64,000 nt of DNA from Anaerobacillus arseniciselenatis (lineage in GTDB: Bacteria; Bacillota; Bacilli; Bacillales; Anaerobacillaceae): positions 62,001-126,000 of the forward strand of contig NZ_MLQQ01000010.1 of assembly GCF_001865995.1 (NCBI RefSeq), in the 5' to 3' direction. Under the pieces are notes generated by a model. The model saw nothing but the letters and a program-made list of their open reading frames with translations. It had not been told where the DNA came from and did no database searches. Below, in pieces: positions 50,548-59,200 of the stretch. Positions within the stretch are counted from its first letter, which is position 1. Every line of letters starts with the position of its first letter. The position numbers and the translations under genes were made by a program.

Positions 50548-50715
50548 CTACAAATTTATTTTCCGTTCTTCAACAATATGGAACGATTGTGAAAGAAAAT
50601 TGCTGCGCAGTACTGGCCAACTAAAAGAGACGATCACTTGAATTGTGATCGCCATTAAAATCGTTTTCGTTACAAGTATCGTTGTACTGTTCAATAGAGA
50701 AAAAGCGATAAACAT
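50548..50715 (-). CDS. Doubtful 55-codon membrane ORF
   Basis: A 55-codon frame, with one probable helix (STTILVTKTILMAITIQVIVSF), follows the 50748 gene by 33 nt. AAAGGAG directly abuts the ATG, which is too close for good initiation. It may be a gene remnant; no family is recognised. Confidence 0.25.
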   Translation of the reverse strand: MFIAFSLLNSTTILVTKTILMAITIQVIVSFSWPVLRSNFLSQSFHIVEERKINL

Positions 50716-50747
50716 CTCCTTTTTCTTTCAAGATATAACCTTACCAT

Positions 50748-51086
50748 TCATATTTTCTTAAATTTTATTTCCTTCACCATTAGGTTCTGCAAGTCTTCTT
50801 CCCACCCAAATGGTTTGTTGTTCTCTTTTGTAATTACTTTACTTGCCTGTCCATTTTCAACATAGATCCACTTTTTTGTATCCTCGTCTTGAAAAAAACC
50901 TGTGATTGACGTAGATATATGATGAAATGATTCATGGACAGAATAGATCCTACCATAATGTATATCACTTTCTTCATAAATATCATGAATCCATTCATCC
51001 TTCATATTTTGAAGCCAAAGTTGCGACGAGTTTGACATTCCAACAAGTTTCGCTTTTTTCACTTGTCTTTTTAATACATACTTCAT
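50748..51086 (-). CDS. Hypothetical protein
   Basis: The 112-residue protein is hydrophilic with aromatic residues (SSQLWLQNMKDEWIHDIYEE..., IHYGRIYSVHESFHHI). No family is recognised. AAAGGAG lies 8 nt before the ATG. The dispersed repeat at 51106 lies immediately upstream, close to where the promoter should be. Confidence 0.55.
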   Translation of the reverse strand: MKYVLKRQVKKAKLVGMSNSSQLWLQNMKDEWIHDIYEESDIHYGRIYSVHESFHHISTSITGFFQDEDTKKWIYVENGQASKVITKENNKPFGWEEDLQNLMVKEIKFKKI

Positions 51087-51105
51087 CCAAAGCTACTCCT
51101 TTATG

Positions 51106-51240
51106 AAGAAAAGCGTAAGGCGCCTGCCTATCGGCGAAAAGTACTAGAAGGCCTGCACGTAGCGGTTTGCTCTTTGACCGCAAGTGAAGGACTGAAATGT
51201 TCGAGCCGATTACGCGTGTAGCTAGACACCTTTACAGCTT
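51106..51240 (+). repeat. Dispersed repeat GAAGARAGCGTAAGGCGCC, copy 2 (longer form)
   Basis: GAAGAAAAGCGTAAGGCGCC-TGCCTATCGGCGAAAA matches 23988-24021, then continues CTAGAAGG-CCTGCACGTAGCGG... to about 51240, with GC content well above the flanks. The first copy lacks this GC-rich extension. Confidence 0.5.
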
Positions 51241-51294
51241 CAAAAATTTATATTTTCCGTAAAAGCAAGACACTTTTCCAACTCTAAATTTCTA

Positions 51295-52173
51295 TTAAAC
51301 TCCTAAGCTTTCCTTTAGTTTCGGCACAGCATTAACGATATGGCGGTTAATTGCCAATTCCTCTGGACTATAGCCTAAAGCTAAACCAATTAATTGAGGT
51401 AAGTGTAAAATTGGTATTTCAATATCTGCACTATAGCCTTTTTGTGCATCTGGTTGATACATATCTAATTGCATTTGGCATAGTGGGCACGGTGTAACCA
51501 TACAATCAGCTCCAGCCATCTTTGAAGAAATGCAATTCGTCGCTGTTAGCTTTAATACTTCTTTTTCCGCTGGGAAAACAGCGTGGAAGCCACAGCAAGC
51601 TAATCGTTGATCAAAATCAACACATTCAGCACCTAACGCTTCAGCAATCATTTCCATTGAGCGTGGATTACGGTGATTTTCAAAGCCCATAATTTGAGGT
51701 GGTCTAACAATATGACACCCATAAAAGTTAGCTACTTTTAAACCGGTTAATGGTTTTTTTACTAGCTTTTTTAAATTTTCAATTCCATAGTCTTGGATAA
51801 GAGCCCATAATAAATGAGTAACTTCACTTGTCCCTTTGTACTCTAAACCAGACTCGCGTAAACCTTTATTAACTTTTTTCTTTAACTCAGGATCTTCATC
51901 TAAATCCTTTTTTGTTGTACGAAGCATTAAGGTACACGTGTTACAAACAGTCATTAGTGGGGCATCTAGCTTTTCAGCTAAAGCAAGGTTTCTGGCATTT
52001 ACACTCGTTGCTAAAAACTCATCTACGTCTTGAATGTGGCTGGCACCGCAACAAGTCCAGCCATCTAATTCAATCAATTCAATCCCTAGAGCACTTGCAA
52101 CTTTCTTTGTAGAGATCATTAATTCTCCTGCAGCAGATTCTAATGTACAACCTGGAAAAAATCCGTATCTCAT
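51295..52173 (-). CDS. CCG-domain subunit of E-type fumarate reductase/succinate dehydrogenase (SdhE-like)
   Basis: The 292-residue protein has two Cys-rich CCG domains: C-x31-CCG-x33-CxxC (GCTLES, TCCGASH, CNTC) in the N-terminal half and a second set (GCHIVR, ACCGFHA, CPLC) in the C-terminal half, as in HdrB and in SdhE of class E enzymes. It replaces the usual haem-b membrane anchor and may bind special 4Fe-4S clusters that react with menaquinone. Its ATG adjoins the SdhB stop by one-base overlap, so A-B-E are coupled. Confidence 0.85.
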   Translation of the reverse strand: MRYGFFPGCTLESAAGELMISTKKVASALGIELIELDGWTCCGASHIQDVDEFLATSVNARNLALAEKLDAPLMTVCNTCTLMLRTTKKDLDEDPELKKKVNKGLRESGLEYKGTSEVTHLLWALIQDYGIENLKKLVKKPLTGLKVANFYGCHIVRPPQIMGFENHRNPRSMEMIAEALGAECVDFDQRLACCGFHAVFPAEKEVLKLTATNCISSKMAGADCMVTPCPLCQMQLDMYQPDAQKGYSADIEIPILHLPQLIGLALGYSPEELAINRHIVNAVPKLKESLGV

Positions 52174-53126
52174 TACTTGCTCACCTCCTGGGCATATTTA
52201 TAAATTTTTCTAATACCTTCAATACCATTTACTTTCTTTGGCATATGAAGTGGATTAATCTTACCTTTATAAACCATTCTAGCTGCCATCGGAACACGTT
52301 TACCGATTGTTTTCACCATTCCATCTGTTTTGATTGGAAGCATCATTTCATTTAATCTTCCTACCTTCTTTACATCATCATAAAAGGCATAAGCATGACG
52401 TGCTCCTTGATTATCTTTTGCGCCCATTTTCATTGTAGTTTTTCTTAAATAGGCAATTTGATCAGTTAAAGGAATTCCTTTTGGACAGTTTGTCACACAT
52501 TGCATACAATGAATACATTTCCATAATTCATTATCTAACACAGGCTGAATATGTTCATTTGAACTCCCGTCTCTAGAGTCTAACGCAAAACGATATGCCT
52601 TGTTTAAAATAAACGGATCGAGATAAACACCATCATTGACATTCAACTGTCCACATTCTGAAGTGCATACTCCACAAAGGATACAGTCAGTAGGTGAAGC
52701 AATCTTCGAAAATTCCTGCTCAGTTTGCTTAAAGCCTTTTTCAACACTACCTTCTTCTGTAGGAATTAACCATGGTTTTACAAGCTTTAGCTTTTTCATC
52801 TTAGGCTTCCAGTCAATAACTAAATCCCTAATTACGTCATAGTTCTTTAGAGGTTCAAATGTTAACATTTTTGAGTCAAATGTTTCGATAATTTCATCTA
52901 ATGGCGTTTTACAGCCTAAATAGGATGTTCCATTAATTCTAACTCCACAGCTTCCACAAATAGCGTGACGACAAGCAGAAGTAAAATTTAATGTTGGATC
53001 TATTTCATCTTTAATTTTTGTTAACGCCCAAAGAACCGTTTTGTTTTCTTCGTAAGGGAATTGGTATTCTTGAACCCATTTAGTTGTCCCATCATAGCGA
53101 TGAATTCGAAAAATAAATTTTTCCAT
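52173..53126 (-). CDS. sdhB: Fumarate reductase/succinate dehydrogenase iron-sulfur subunit
   Basis: The 317-residue protein has the 2Fe-2S motif [11 protein letters not shown] ... GCKTPL (about 50-75), and two ferredoxin-like motifs [11 protein letters not shown] (about 140) and [14 protein letters not shown] (about 205). In ordinary SdhB the second motif reads C-x-x-I/V-x-x-C and holds a 3Fe-4S cluster; here Cys fills that place, predicting a third site of 4Fe-4S type, as in other class E enzymes. A long C-terminal tail (about 80 residues) may contact the CCG subunit. Confidence 0.9.
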   Translation of the reverse strand: MEKFIFRIHRYDGTTKWVQEYQFPYEENKTVLWALTKIKDEIDPTLNFTSACRHAICGSCGVRINGTSYLGCKTPLDEIIETFDSKMLTFEPLKNYDVIRDLVIDWKPKMKKLKLVKPWLIPTEEGSVEKGFKQTEQEFSKIASPTDCILCGVCTSECGQLNVNDGVYLDPFILNKAYRFALDSRDGSSNEHIQPVLDNELWKCIHCMQCVTNCPKGIPLTDQIAYLRKTTMKMGAKDNQGARHAYAFYDDVKKVGRLNEMMLPIKTDGMVKTIGKRVPMAARMVYKGKINPLHMPKKVNGIEGIRKIYKYAQEVSK

Positions 53127-54838
53127 TAGTATTTTCGCTCCTCCGGTTGATACTTTGTAATTTTTACTTGGATATACTCTAACTCATAATCATCGTTTTC
53201 TCTTTTATGAACAAGTGTATGAGCTAAGAAATTAGCATCATCTCTCGTTTGGTAATCTCCACGGGAGTGAGAGCCACGACTTTCTTTTCGATTAAGAGCC
53301 GCCATTACTACACCCTTGGCTAAGTCAAGTAAATTTCCAATCTCGACATAATTAACAAATGCCATATTGTAGCGAACAGCAGGATCACCAATATACGTAT
53401 CTTTATAGTCTTTAATTAATTGGTTAATTTCCTTTAAAGCTGTTGCCATCTCTTCTTCTTTTCGGAAAATACCAACATTATCCCACATCGTTTGAGCCAT
53501 TTTATTTCTTATGTCTACGATGTTTTTGCCAGTCTTTTTATTTCGGATCGTTTCAAACTTTTTATTCCAAACTTGTGCTTCTTGATTAAGTTTTGTTTCT
53601 GAACCATATGAACGCCGGTGGGCTGTTTCTCTTGCTCCAATACCTGCATATTTCCCAAAAAGAACAACATCAGCTACAGAGTTTCCACCTAAGCGGTTCG
53701 CTCCGTGAAGTGACACACACGCACATTCTCCAGCAGCATGAATTCCTTCAATTTGCGTACTCAATGTTTCAGGATTTATAACGTGAATTCCACCCATCAT
53801 ATAGTGACAGCTTGGACGGATTGGTACAGGCTCCTCTAACATATCAACACCTTCAAATTCCATTGCAAGCTCGCGAACCTGAGGAAGTCGCTCCATAATC
53901 TTCTTTTTACCTAGATGTCTTAAATCCATTAGGACGTAGGAATCCATTCCTTCACCAAAGCCACGACCTTCTTTAATCTCAGTTTCAATAGATCTAGAAA
54001 CGAGGTCACGTGGTCCTAATTCCATTTTCTCTGGTGCATAGCGTGCCATAAAGCGCTCGCCATCTTTATTTAATAAATAACCACCTTCACCACGACATGC
54101 TTCTGATAATAAAACTCCAGTAGAAGCTAACCCTGTTGGATGAAACTGTACAAATTCAGGATCTTTTAAAGGGATACCAATATTAAAGCAAGCGGCCGTT
54201 CCATCACCAGTCATATTTAAGGCGTTTGTCGTTCTGTTCCAATAAATTCTTCCGAAACCACCTGTTGCGATTACGACTGATTTTGCTTTAATTGGAACAA
54301 TCTCACCTGTTTTTATGTTCATTACAACTAAACCTGTAAAACTACTGTCTTCAACTACTAGAGAAAGTAGAAACCACTCATCAAAAAAATCTACTTCTTT
54401 CTTTAAGCACTGTTCATAAATTGAGTGAAGAATAACATGACCAGTTTTATCTGCTGAATAACAAGTTCTTGGACTTGAAGCTCCACCAAACGGTCGTTGA
54501 GCAATATTTCCATTCCCATCACGCGAAAACGGAACACCGTAATAATCTAACTCAGAAATAACCTCTGGCATTTTCGTCGTGAAAAATTCAACGGCATCCT
54601 GGTCAGCTAAAAAGTCACTTCCTTTAACTGTATCTTTAAAATGCTTTTCAGGTGAATCTGTTGAATCACGATAACCCATTGCTGCATTAATTCCACCTTG
54701 AGCAGCACCTGTATGGGATCTTGTAGGAAAAATTTTTGATATACATGCAACTTTTAAACTTTCATCTTCACTAGCAGAAAGTGCGGCCATCATTCCAGCT
54801 CCGCCTGCTCCAACTACTACTACATCATAAGCTAGCAT
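53126..54838 (-). CDS. sdhA: Fumarate reductase/succinate dehydrogenase flavoprotein subunit
   Basis: The 570-residue flavoprotein has the dinucleotide-binding VVVGAGGAGMMAA, the FAD-linking His in RSHTGAAQGGINAAMG, active-site segments FVQFHPTG, EACRGEGG, and HYMMGGIHV. There is no Tat signal, so the catalytic side is cytoplasmic, unlike periplasmic 8-methylmenaquinol:fumarate reductases. Next to a fumarase and a DcuSR-type system it likely reduces fumarate with menaquinol in anaerobic respiration, though succinate oxidation is also possible. Confidence 0.9.
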   Translation of the reverse strand: MLAYDVVVVGAGGAGMMAALSASEDESLKVACISKIFPTRSHTGAAQGGINAAMGYRDSTDSPEKHFKDTVKGSDFLADQDAVEFFTTKMPEVISELDYYGVPFSRDGNGNIAQRPFGGASSPRTCYSADKTGHVILHSIYEQCLKKEVDFFDEWFLLSLVVEDSSFTGLVVMNIKTGEIVPIKAKSVVIATGGFGRIYWNRTTNALNMTGDGTAACFNIGIPLKDPEFVQFHPTGLASTGVLLSEACRGEGGYLLNKDGERFMARYAPEKMELGPRDLVSRSIETEIKEGRGFGEGMDSYVLMDLRHLGKKKIMERLPQVRELAMEFEGVDMLEEPVPIRPSCHYMMGGIHVINPETLSTQIEGIHAAGECACVSLHGANRLGGNSVADVVLFGKYAGIGARETAHRRSYGSETKLNQEAQVWNKKFETIRNKKTGKNIVDIRNKMAQTMWDNVGIFRKEEEMATALKEINQLIKDYKDTYIGDPAVRYNMAFVNYVEIGNLLDLAKGVVMAALNRKESRGSHSRGDYQTRDDANFLAHTLVHKRENDDYELEYIQVKITKYQPEERKY

Positions 54839-54861
54839 CGGTAATCCCCCTCATTAATGAA

Positions 54862-55425
54862 CTAATCTACTTGTTTGTATTGTTGGACCCCAAGCTCATA
54901 CAAATCATTGCCTAAAGAGTCGATTGCTACTATACATGGATAATCCACAACTTCCATTCGTCTAATTGCCTCAGGACCTAATTCAGGAAACGCTACGATA
55001 TCTACTTTTTGGATCGTATCAGCAATTAATGCCGCCGCTCCACCAATAGCTGCAAAGTAAACAGCACCATTTTCCTTCATCGAGTCGATTACAGCCTTAC
55101 TTCTCGGGCCTTTACCAATCATCCCTTTTAAACCTTGCTCCATCATTGTCGGAGAATAAGCGTCCATTCTTCCACTAGTTGTTGGTCCACAGGAACCGAT
55201 AACTTTTCCTGGCTTTGCTGGCGTAGGACCGGCATAATAGACTACTTGATCATTAAAGTCTACCGGTAATTCTTTTCCTTCAGCTAACAGATCAACTAAA
55301 ATTTTATGAGCAGCATCACGAGCTGAGTAAATAACTCCAGTAATCGAAACTTGATCTCCTGCTTTTAAATCTTTCACTTGTTCATATGTTAATGGTGTCG
55401 TAATTTTTTTAATCGTTGCCATCAT
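54862..55425 (-). CDS. Class I fumarate hydratase (or tartrate dehydratase) beta subunit
   Basis: The 187-residue protein has the beta-domain signature SCGPTTSGRMDAYSPTMMEQGLKGMIGKG (by region) and GAVYFAAIGGAAALIADTI. With the alpha subunit it forms an oxygen-sensitive 4Fe-4S hydro-lyase that interconverts malate and fumarate or dehydrates L-tartrate. Split two-subunit forms are usual in anaerobes. It follows the alpha gene by 9 nt and precedes sdhA by 23 nt. Confidence 0.88.
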   Translation of the reverse strand: MMATIKKITTPLTYEQVKDLKAGDQVSITGVIYSARDAAHKILVDLLAEGKELPVDFNDQVVYYAGPTPAKPGKVIGSCGPTTSGRMDAYSPTMMEQGLKGMIGKGPRSKAVIDSMKENGAVYFAAIGGAAALIADTIQKVDIVAFPELGPEAIRRMEVVDYPCIVAIDSLGNDLYELGVQQYKQVD

Positions 55426-55434
55426 CTATTCCCC

Positions 55435-56301
55435 CTAAAGAATTGCTTCTTTATGACGCGCCGCGTGACAGTTTAACGTTACACAAACAGGCATCATTGC
55501 AATATGAGTTGGATATGTTTCAATATGAACTGCTAAGGCCGTTACTTTTCCACCAAACCCTTGTGGGCCAATACCAAGTTTATTAATTTTTTCTAATAGC
55601 TTCTTTTCAAGCTCAGCATATTCTGGGTTAGGGTGTGGTTCACCAGCATGGCGAGCTAATGCTTTTTTCGCTAAAAGTGTACATTTATCCATCGTACCGC
55701 CAATTCCTACACCGACAATAACTGGTGGACAAGGATTTCCACCTGCTTGAGTGATTGAATTCACGATAAAATCGACAACTCCATCTAAGCCTTCAGAAGG
55801 TTTACACATTTTAACTGCACCCATATTTTCACTACCTGCGCCTTTAGGTAAAACTTGAATGCGAAGCTGATCTCCTGGAACAACCTCTGTATGAATAACA
55901 GCAGGTGTGTTATCCCCAGTATTCTTACGGTCAAGAACAGGGTCTGCTACTACTGATTTTCGCAAGTAGCCATCCTCGTAGCCTTGACGAACTCCTTCGT
56001 TAATAGCATCTACTAAACTACCACCAGTTACGTGGAGATCCTGACCTACTTCAACTAAGATAACCGTCATCCCAGTATCTTGACACATTGGAACATCTTC
56101 TTCTCTTGATAGCTTCACATTTTTCAAAATTTTTTCTAGACTATATTTTCCAAATTGAGATTCTTCTTTTTCTAAGCCTTCTTCAATTAGCTTCTCAACG
56201 TCCTCTGGCAAATCACAGGCTGCCTTCATACACAGGCCTCTAACTGCTTCAGTAATTTTTTCAGTTGAAATTTCACGAATTTTTGTGATTGTTTCGCTCA
56301 T
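55435..56301 (-). CDS. Class I fumarate hydratase (or tartrate dehydratase) alpha subunit
   Basis: The 288-residue protein has the family Cys-containing motifs VPMCQDTGMTVI (about 76), MGAVKMCKPSEGLDG and GIGGTMDKCTLLAKKAL that hold the 4Fe-4S cluster, plus NCHAARHKE near the end. The same-locus fumarate reductase supports fumarase as the main role; the transporter's resemblance to TtdT leaves L-tartrate dehydratase possible. It begins 14 nt after the stop of a 56-codon Cys-rich gene. Confidence 0.88.
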   Translation of the reverse strand: MSETITKIREISTEKITEAVRGLCMKAACDLPEDVEKLIEEGLEKEESQFGKYSLEKILKNVKLSREEDVPMCQDTGMTVILVEVGQDLHVTGGSLVDAINEGVRQGYEDGYLRKSVVADPVLDRKNTGDNTPAVIHTEVVPGDQLRIQVLPKGAGSENMGAVKMCKPSEGLDGVVDFIVNSITQAGGNPCPPVIVGVGIGGTMDKCTLLAKKALARHAGEPHPNPEYAELEKKLLEKINKLGIGPQGFGGKVTALAVHIETYPTHIAMMPVCVTLNCHAARHKEAIL

Positions 56302-56315
56302 TACGATTGCCTCCC

Positions 56316-56486
56316 TTATTTAGAAACTGCTAGTGCTTCATGTTGTTCAAGAGGTGGCGAGACTAGCTCGCCACAGTTTGAACATAGTAGAAATGGAATT
56401 TTCAGTTCATATTCATCGTCATTTCCATGGTATAATTCTTCCCTAAGCTCTGATTTTACAGATGCTTGACAACAATTCGACTTCAT
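56316..56486 (-). CDS. 56-residue Cys-rich small protein (zinc-ribbon-like)
   Basis: ATG 56486 is preceded by GGGAG at 9 nt and opens 56 codons: MKSNCCQASVKSELREELYH... FLLCSNCGELVSPPLEQHEA... ending VSK. Two Cys pairs (CC at 5-6 and CSNC at 35-38) are suited to bind zinc or iron. Its stop lies 14 nt before the fumarase alpha start and 50 nt after the transporter stop, so it is embedded in the operon. I do not recognise a family; a metallochaperone or small regulator for the Fe-S hydratase is a guess. Confidence 0.65.
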   Translation of the reverse strand: MKSNCCQASVKSELREELYHGNDDEYELKIPFLLCSNCGELVSPPLEQHEALAVSK

Positions 56487-56539
56487 TCACTTCAACTCCC
56501 TATAAATCATTTTTTAGCTACAAAACTCAAAGGTTCGTT

Positions 56540-58036
56540 TTACCAAAGACCTAATACTTTCCACCACAATCCACCAATTCCAAGCCATACAATAATATGA
56601 ATGATGGAAATTAAGAAACCAATAGACCACCATTTATTTTGCGATACAAACCCAGTTCCGAAAAATACTGGTGCAGGGCCTGCTCCGTAATGCGTTGTAC
56701 AAGAGAATAAGCTACTAAAGAACGCTAACAGTAACGCTGCCATCATTGGTGGAGCTCCAACTGCTATTAATACTGCTAAAAATGCTGCATACATAGCACT
56801 TACGTGTGCCGTGTTACTTGCAAAGAAGTAATGGGAGTAGAAGTACACAACTGCTAATACTACTAATGCAACCATCCAGCTCATACCTGAAACTGAACCT
56901 TCCATCACTCCACTAAACCAAGGAATCATCCCTAAGCTATTTAAGAAGTTAGCCATCATTACTAACGCCGCAAACCAGACAAGCGTATCCCAAGCACCTT
57001 TTTCATTTTTAATATCATCCCAATTTAATACTTGAACTAATAAAAGTGTACAGAGTCCGATAAATGCTGTTGTTGTTGCGTCAATTCCTACATTTGATCC
57101 AAAAATCCATAGGCCTAAAATTAGGAAGAAGACACCAACCATATACCACTCTGCTTTTTTCAATGGACCCATTTCTTGTAATTTCTTTTTTGCTAAATCA
57201 GATGCTCCTGGAGTTTCTTTAATTTCAGGAGGATATAACTTATAAATGACTAACGGAATAAGAATTAAACTGATAATTCCAGGAACTAATGCAGCCATCA
57301 TCCAACCAGTCCACGTAATATTCACTCCTGCAACCTCTCCTGCTAAACTCATTGCTAGGGGGTTAGCTGCCATTGCTGTTAAGAACATCGCAGAAGTAAT
57401 ATTTACTCCTTGGAAAGAAACCTTTGTTAAAAATGCACCAACTTTTCTTTCCGTACCATCACCAACACGAGATCCATACGTTTCTGATAACGACCGAATG
57501 ATAGGAAGAATAATCCCACCTGCACGTGCTGTATTTGATGGCATTGCCGGTGCTAATAATAAATCACTTAATAGTAGTGAATAAGAAAGTCCTAGTGTTT
57601 TCTTTCCGAACTTCATTACGAAGAAATATGCTACCCTTGTACCTAAACCTGTTTTTATAAAGCCACGTGAGATAAAAAACGCAATTACAATTAACCAAAT
57701 AACAGTATTACTAAATCCACTTAAAGCTTCACCCATTGTCAAGGTTTGTGTTAAAACGGTTGCCGTTAAACCGAATATCGCAACAACACCCATTGGCATA
57801 GGTTTAATAATCAAGCCTATGATCGTAGCGACAAAGATTGCAAACAGTTGCCACGCTTGTGGTTCTAACCCTGATGGTGGGGTAATATTCCAAATAATAA
57901 CCCCAATCGCTAACGTAATTAATAATGGTATAAATTTCACTTCGCTTTTCTTTTCTGAACCTTTAGGCGGTTGCTCTGCTTCTTTTTTTAAATGATGCTT
58001 ATTTAGCTTAGAAGCTGGTAATGCCATTTCGCTCAC
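56540..58036 (-). CDS. DASS-family C4-dicarboxylate/anion transporter (CitT/TtdT/2-oxoglutarate-malate type)
   Basis: The 498-residue protein has about 12-14 helices and DASS motifs: LLLAPAMPSNTARAGGIILPII (first SNT motif, about 155-180) and HYFFASNTAHVSAMYAAF (second SNT motif, about 400). Such permeases exchange malate, fumarate, tartrate or citrate for succinate. It leads the minus-strand C4 locus with a 430-nt upstream region containing a perfect palindrome. The dicarboxylate-sensing two-component genes lie just upstream. Confidence 0.88.
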   Translation of the reverse strand: MSEMALPASKLNKHHLKKEAEQPPKGSEKKSEVKFIPLLITLAIGVIIWNITPPSGLEPQAWQLFAIFVATIIGLIIKPMPMGVVAIFGLTATVLTQTLTMGEALSGFSNTVIWLIVIAFFISRGFIKTGLGTRVAYFFVMKFGKKTLGLSYSLLLSDLLLAPAMPSNTARAGGIILPIIRSLSETYGSRVGDGTERKVGAFLTKVSFQGVNITSAMFLTAMAANPLAMSLAGEVAGVNITWTGWMMAALVPGIISLILIPLVIYKLYPPEIKETPGASDLAKKKLQEMGPLKKAEWYMVGVFFLILGLWIFGSNVGIDATTTAFIGLCTLLLVQVLNWDDIKNEKGAWDTLVWFAALVMMANFLNSLGMIPWFSGVMEGSVSGMSWMVALVVLAVVYFYSHYFFASNTAHVSAMYAAFLAVLIAVGAPPMMAALLLAFFSSLFSCTTHYGAGPAPVFFGTGFVSQNKWWSIGFLISIIHIIVWLGIGGLWWKVLGLW

Positions 58037-58416
58037 TCCTTTAATTAAAAATTAATAGTGAAAGTTAGCCGAAAAATTTAAATGATAATGGCTGTATGTC
58101 TTAATTTAATTTTTAAACAAAGAACGAATGTGAAGACGTTCACATTTTAGTCAAAAAATTTATTCGTAGTTTCCTACGAAAGCTGTTAAAAATAGTTTTA
58201 ATACTAACTCTCACATTTTTTTCGCATTTCGGGGTGCGATAGCCCCTTGATTGATCAATCAATGTTTCTAATCTCAATTTACTTAATTTGCTTAAGATTA
58301 GATAGTTATTGTAAGTTAGTAAAACATAAAAAAAATATTGCAAGTGAAACACTTCACAATATTAGTTACAAAAGTTACAAAACTCCTTTAACTAAGTTAA
58401 ACTTTCTAAAGTATAA
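58037..58416. other. Regulatory region upstream of dicarboxylate transporter
   Basis: About 380 nt without a gene. It includes the 16-bp palindrome at 58247-58262 and the promoter for the transporter operon, which I cannot place with confidence; the frame of 70 codons on the minus strand is not supported by a ribosome site. Confidence 0.4.
58247..58262. promoter_or_regulatory. 16-bp perfect palindrome TTGATTGATCAATCAA
   Basis: It is its own reverse complement, lies about 210 nt upstream of the DASS transporter start, and could be an operator for the DcuR-like regulator or another dimer. Confidence 0.4.
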
Positions 58417-58460
58417 AAAATAAGACTTCCCAGTTTAGCAAGAAGGGAAATCTTATTTTT
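58417..58460 (-). terminator. Terminator of dicarboxylate two-component operon
   Basis: AAATAAGATTTCCC and GGGAAGTCTTATTT (minus strand) pair with one G-T/C mismatch and are followed by T-rich DNA, directly after the stop at 58469. Confidence 0.75.
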
Positions 58461-58468
58461 TATTGCAA

Positions 58469-59200
58469 TTATAAATATTTTTTAATGATGTCTTCATCAG
58501 TAGAGATTAATTGATGCTTATACACCGGTCGTCCAACTGTTCCATAAACAACCTCTGTCTTTATAAGCTGAATGTCGTTCAAAAAACTCAAGTATTTCCG
58601 CAATGAAACTCGTGAGATACCAACTTCCACCGCAAGCTCTTCGGTAGAAAACGGGGAAATTCTCATCACCTTACTATGTTCCCACACTAATTGTAATGTA
58701 TTTTTAGTAAGTCCTTTTGGTAGCTCAAGACTATTTATTGTATGTTGCTGCTGTTGAGGACTTTTGTGAAAAAACTGCTTATCTAAATCTTCTTGGCGTA
58801 ATTTTGGTTGATTGTTGATAATCAACTTTTCTCGTTTATAATCATTCAAAGCCGCACAAAAACGTTCAAACTCAAACGGCTTTATTAAATAATCTACGAC
58901 ACCGAAACGAAGCGCTTTTTGGATACTTTCGTTATCACATGCAGCTGAAATAACTATAATATCTACTTCTTTTTCAGTACTCCTAATTTTTGAAAGCAAG
59001 TCCCAGCCTGTTTTATTTGGCATATAAATGTCTAATAATAGCAAGTGAACTGTTTTTTTATTTAATATCTCAATCGCCTCATCCACTGAAGGAGTAATTG
59101 CAACTAATTCATAGCCATCAATCTTTTCTAAATAGCGGCGATTAAATTCCGCCACCATAGGATCATCTTCTACAATTAATACATATATCACGGTTATCAC
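58469..59200 (-). CDS. CitB/DcuR-family response regulator
   Basis: The 243-residue protein has a receiver domain with phospho-acceptor Asp57 (LLLLDIYMPNKTGW) and Lys in DYLIKPFEFERF, a linker, and a C-terminal helix-turn-helix (TEELAVEVGISRVSLRKYLSFL), the layout of DcuR/CitB/MalR. It overlaps the kinase gene by 4 nt. The likely targets are the transporter, fumarase and fumarate reductase genes downstream. Confidence 0.9.
   Translation of the reverse strand: MITVIYVLIVEDDPMVAEFNRRYLEKIDGYELVAITPSVDEAIEILNKKTVHLLLLDIYMPNKTGWDLLSKIRSTEKEVDIIVISAACDNESIQKALRFGVVDYLIKPFEFERFCAALNDYKREKLIINNQPKLRQEDLDKQFFHKSPQQQQHTINSLELPKGLTKNTLQLVWEHSKVMRISPFSTEELAVEVGISRVSLRKYLSFLNDIQLIKTEVVYGTVGRPVYKHQLISTDEDIIKKYL

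Noticed and set aside
50995..51183. Minus-strand frame of 62 codons
   Set aside because: It is made by the dispersed repeat and overlaps the 50748 gene in another frame.
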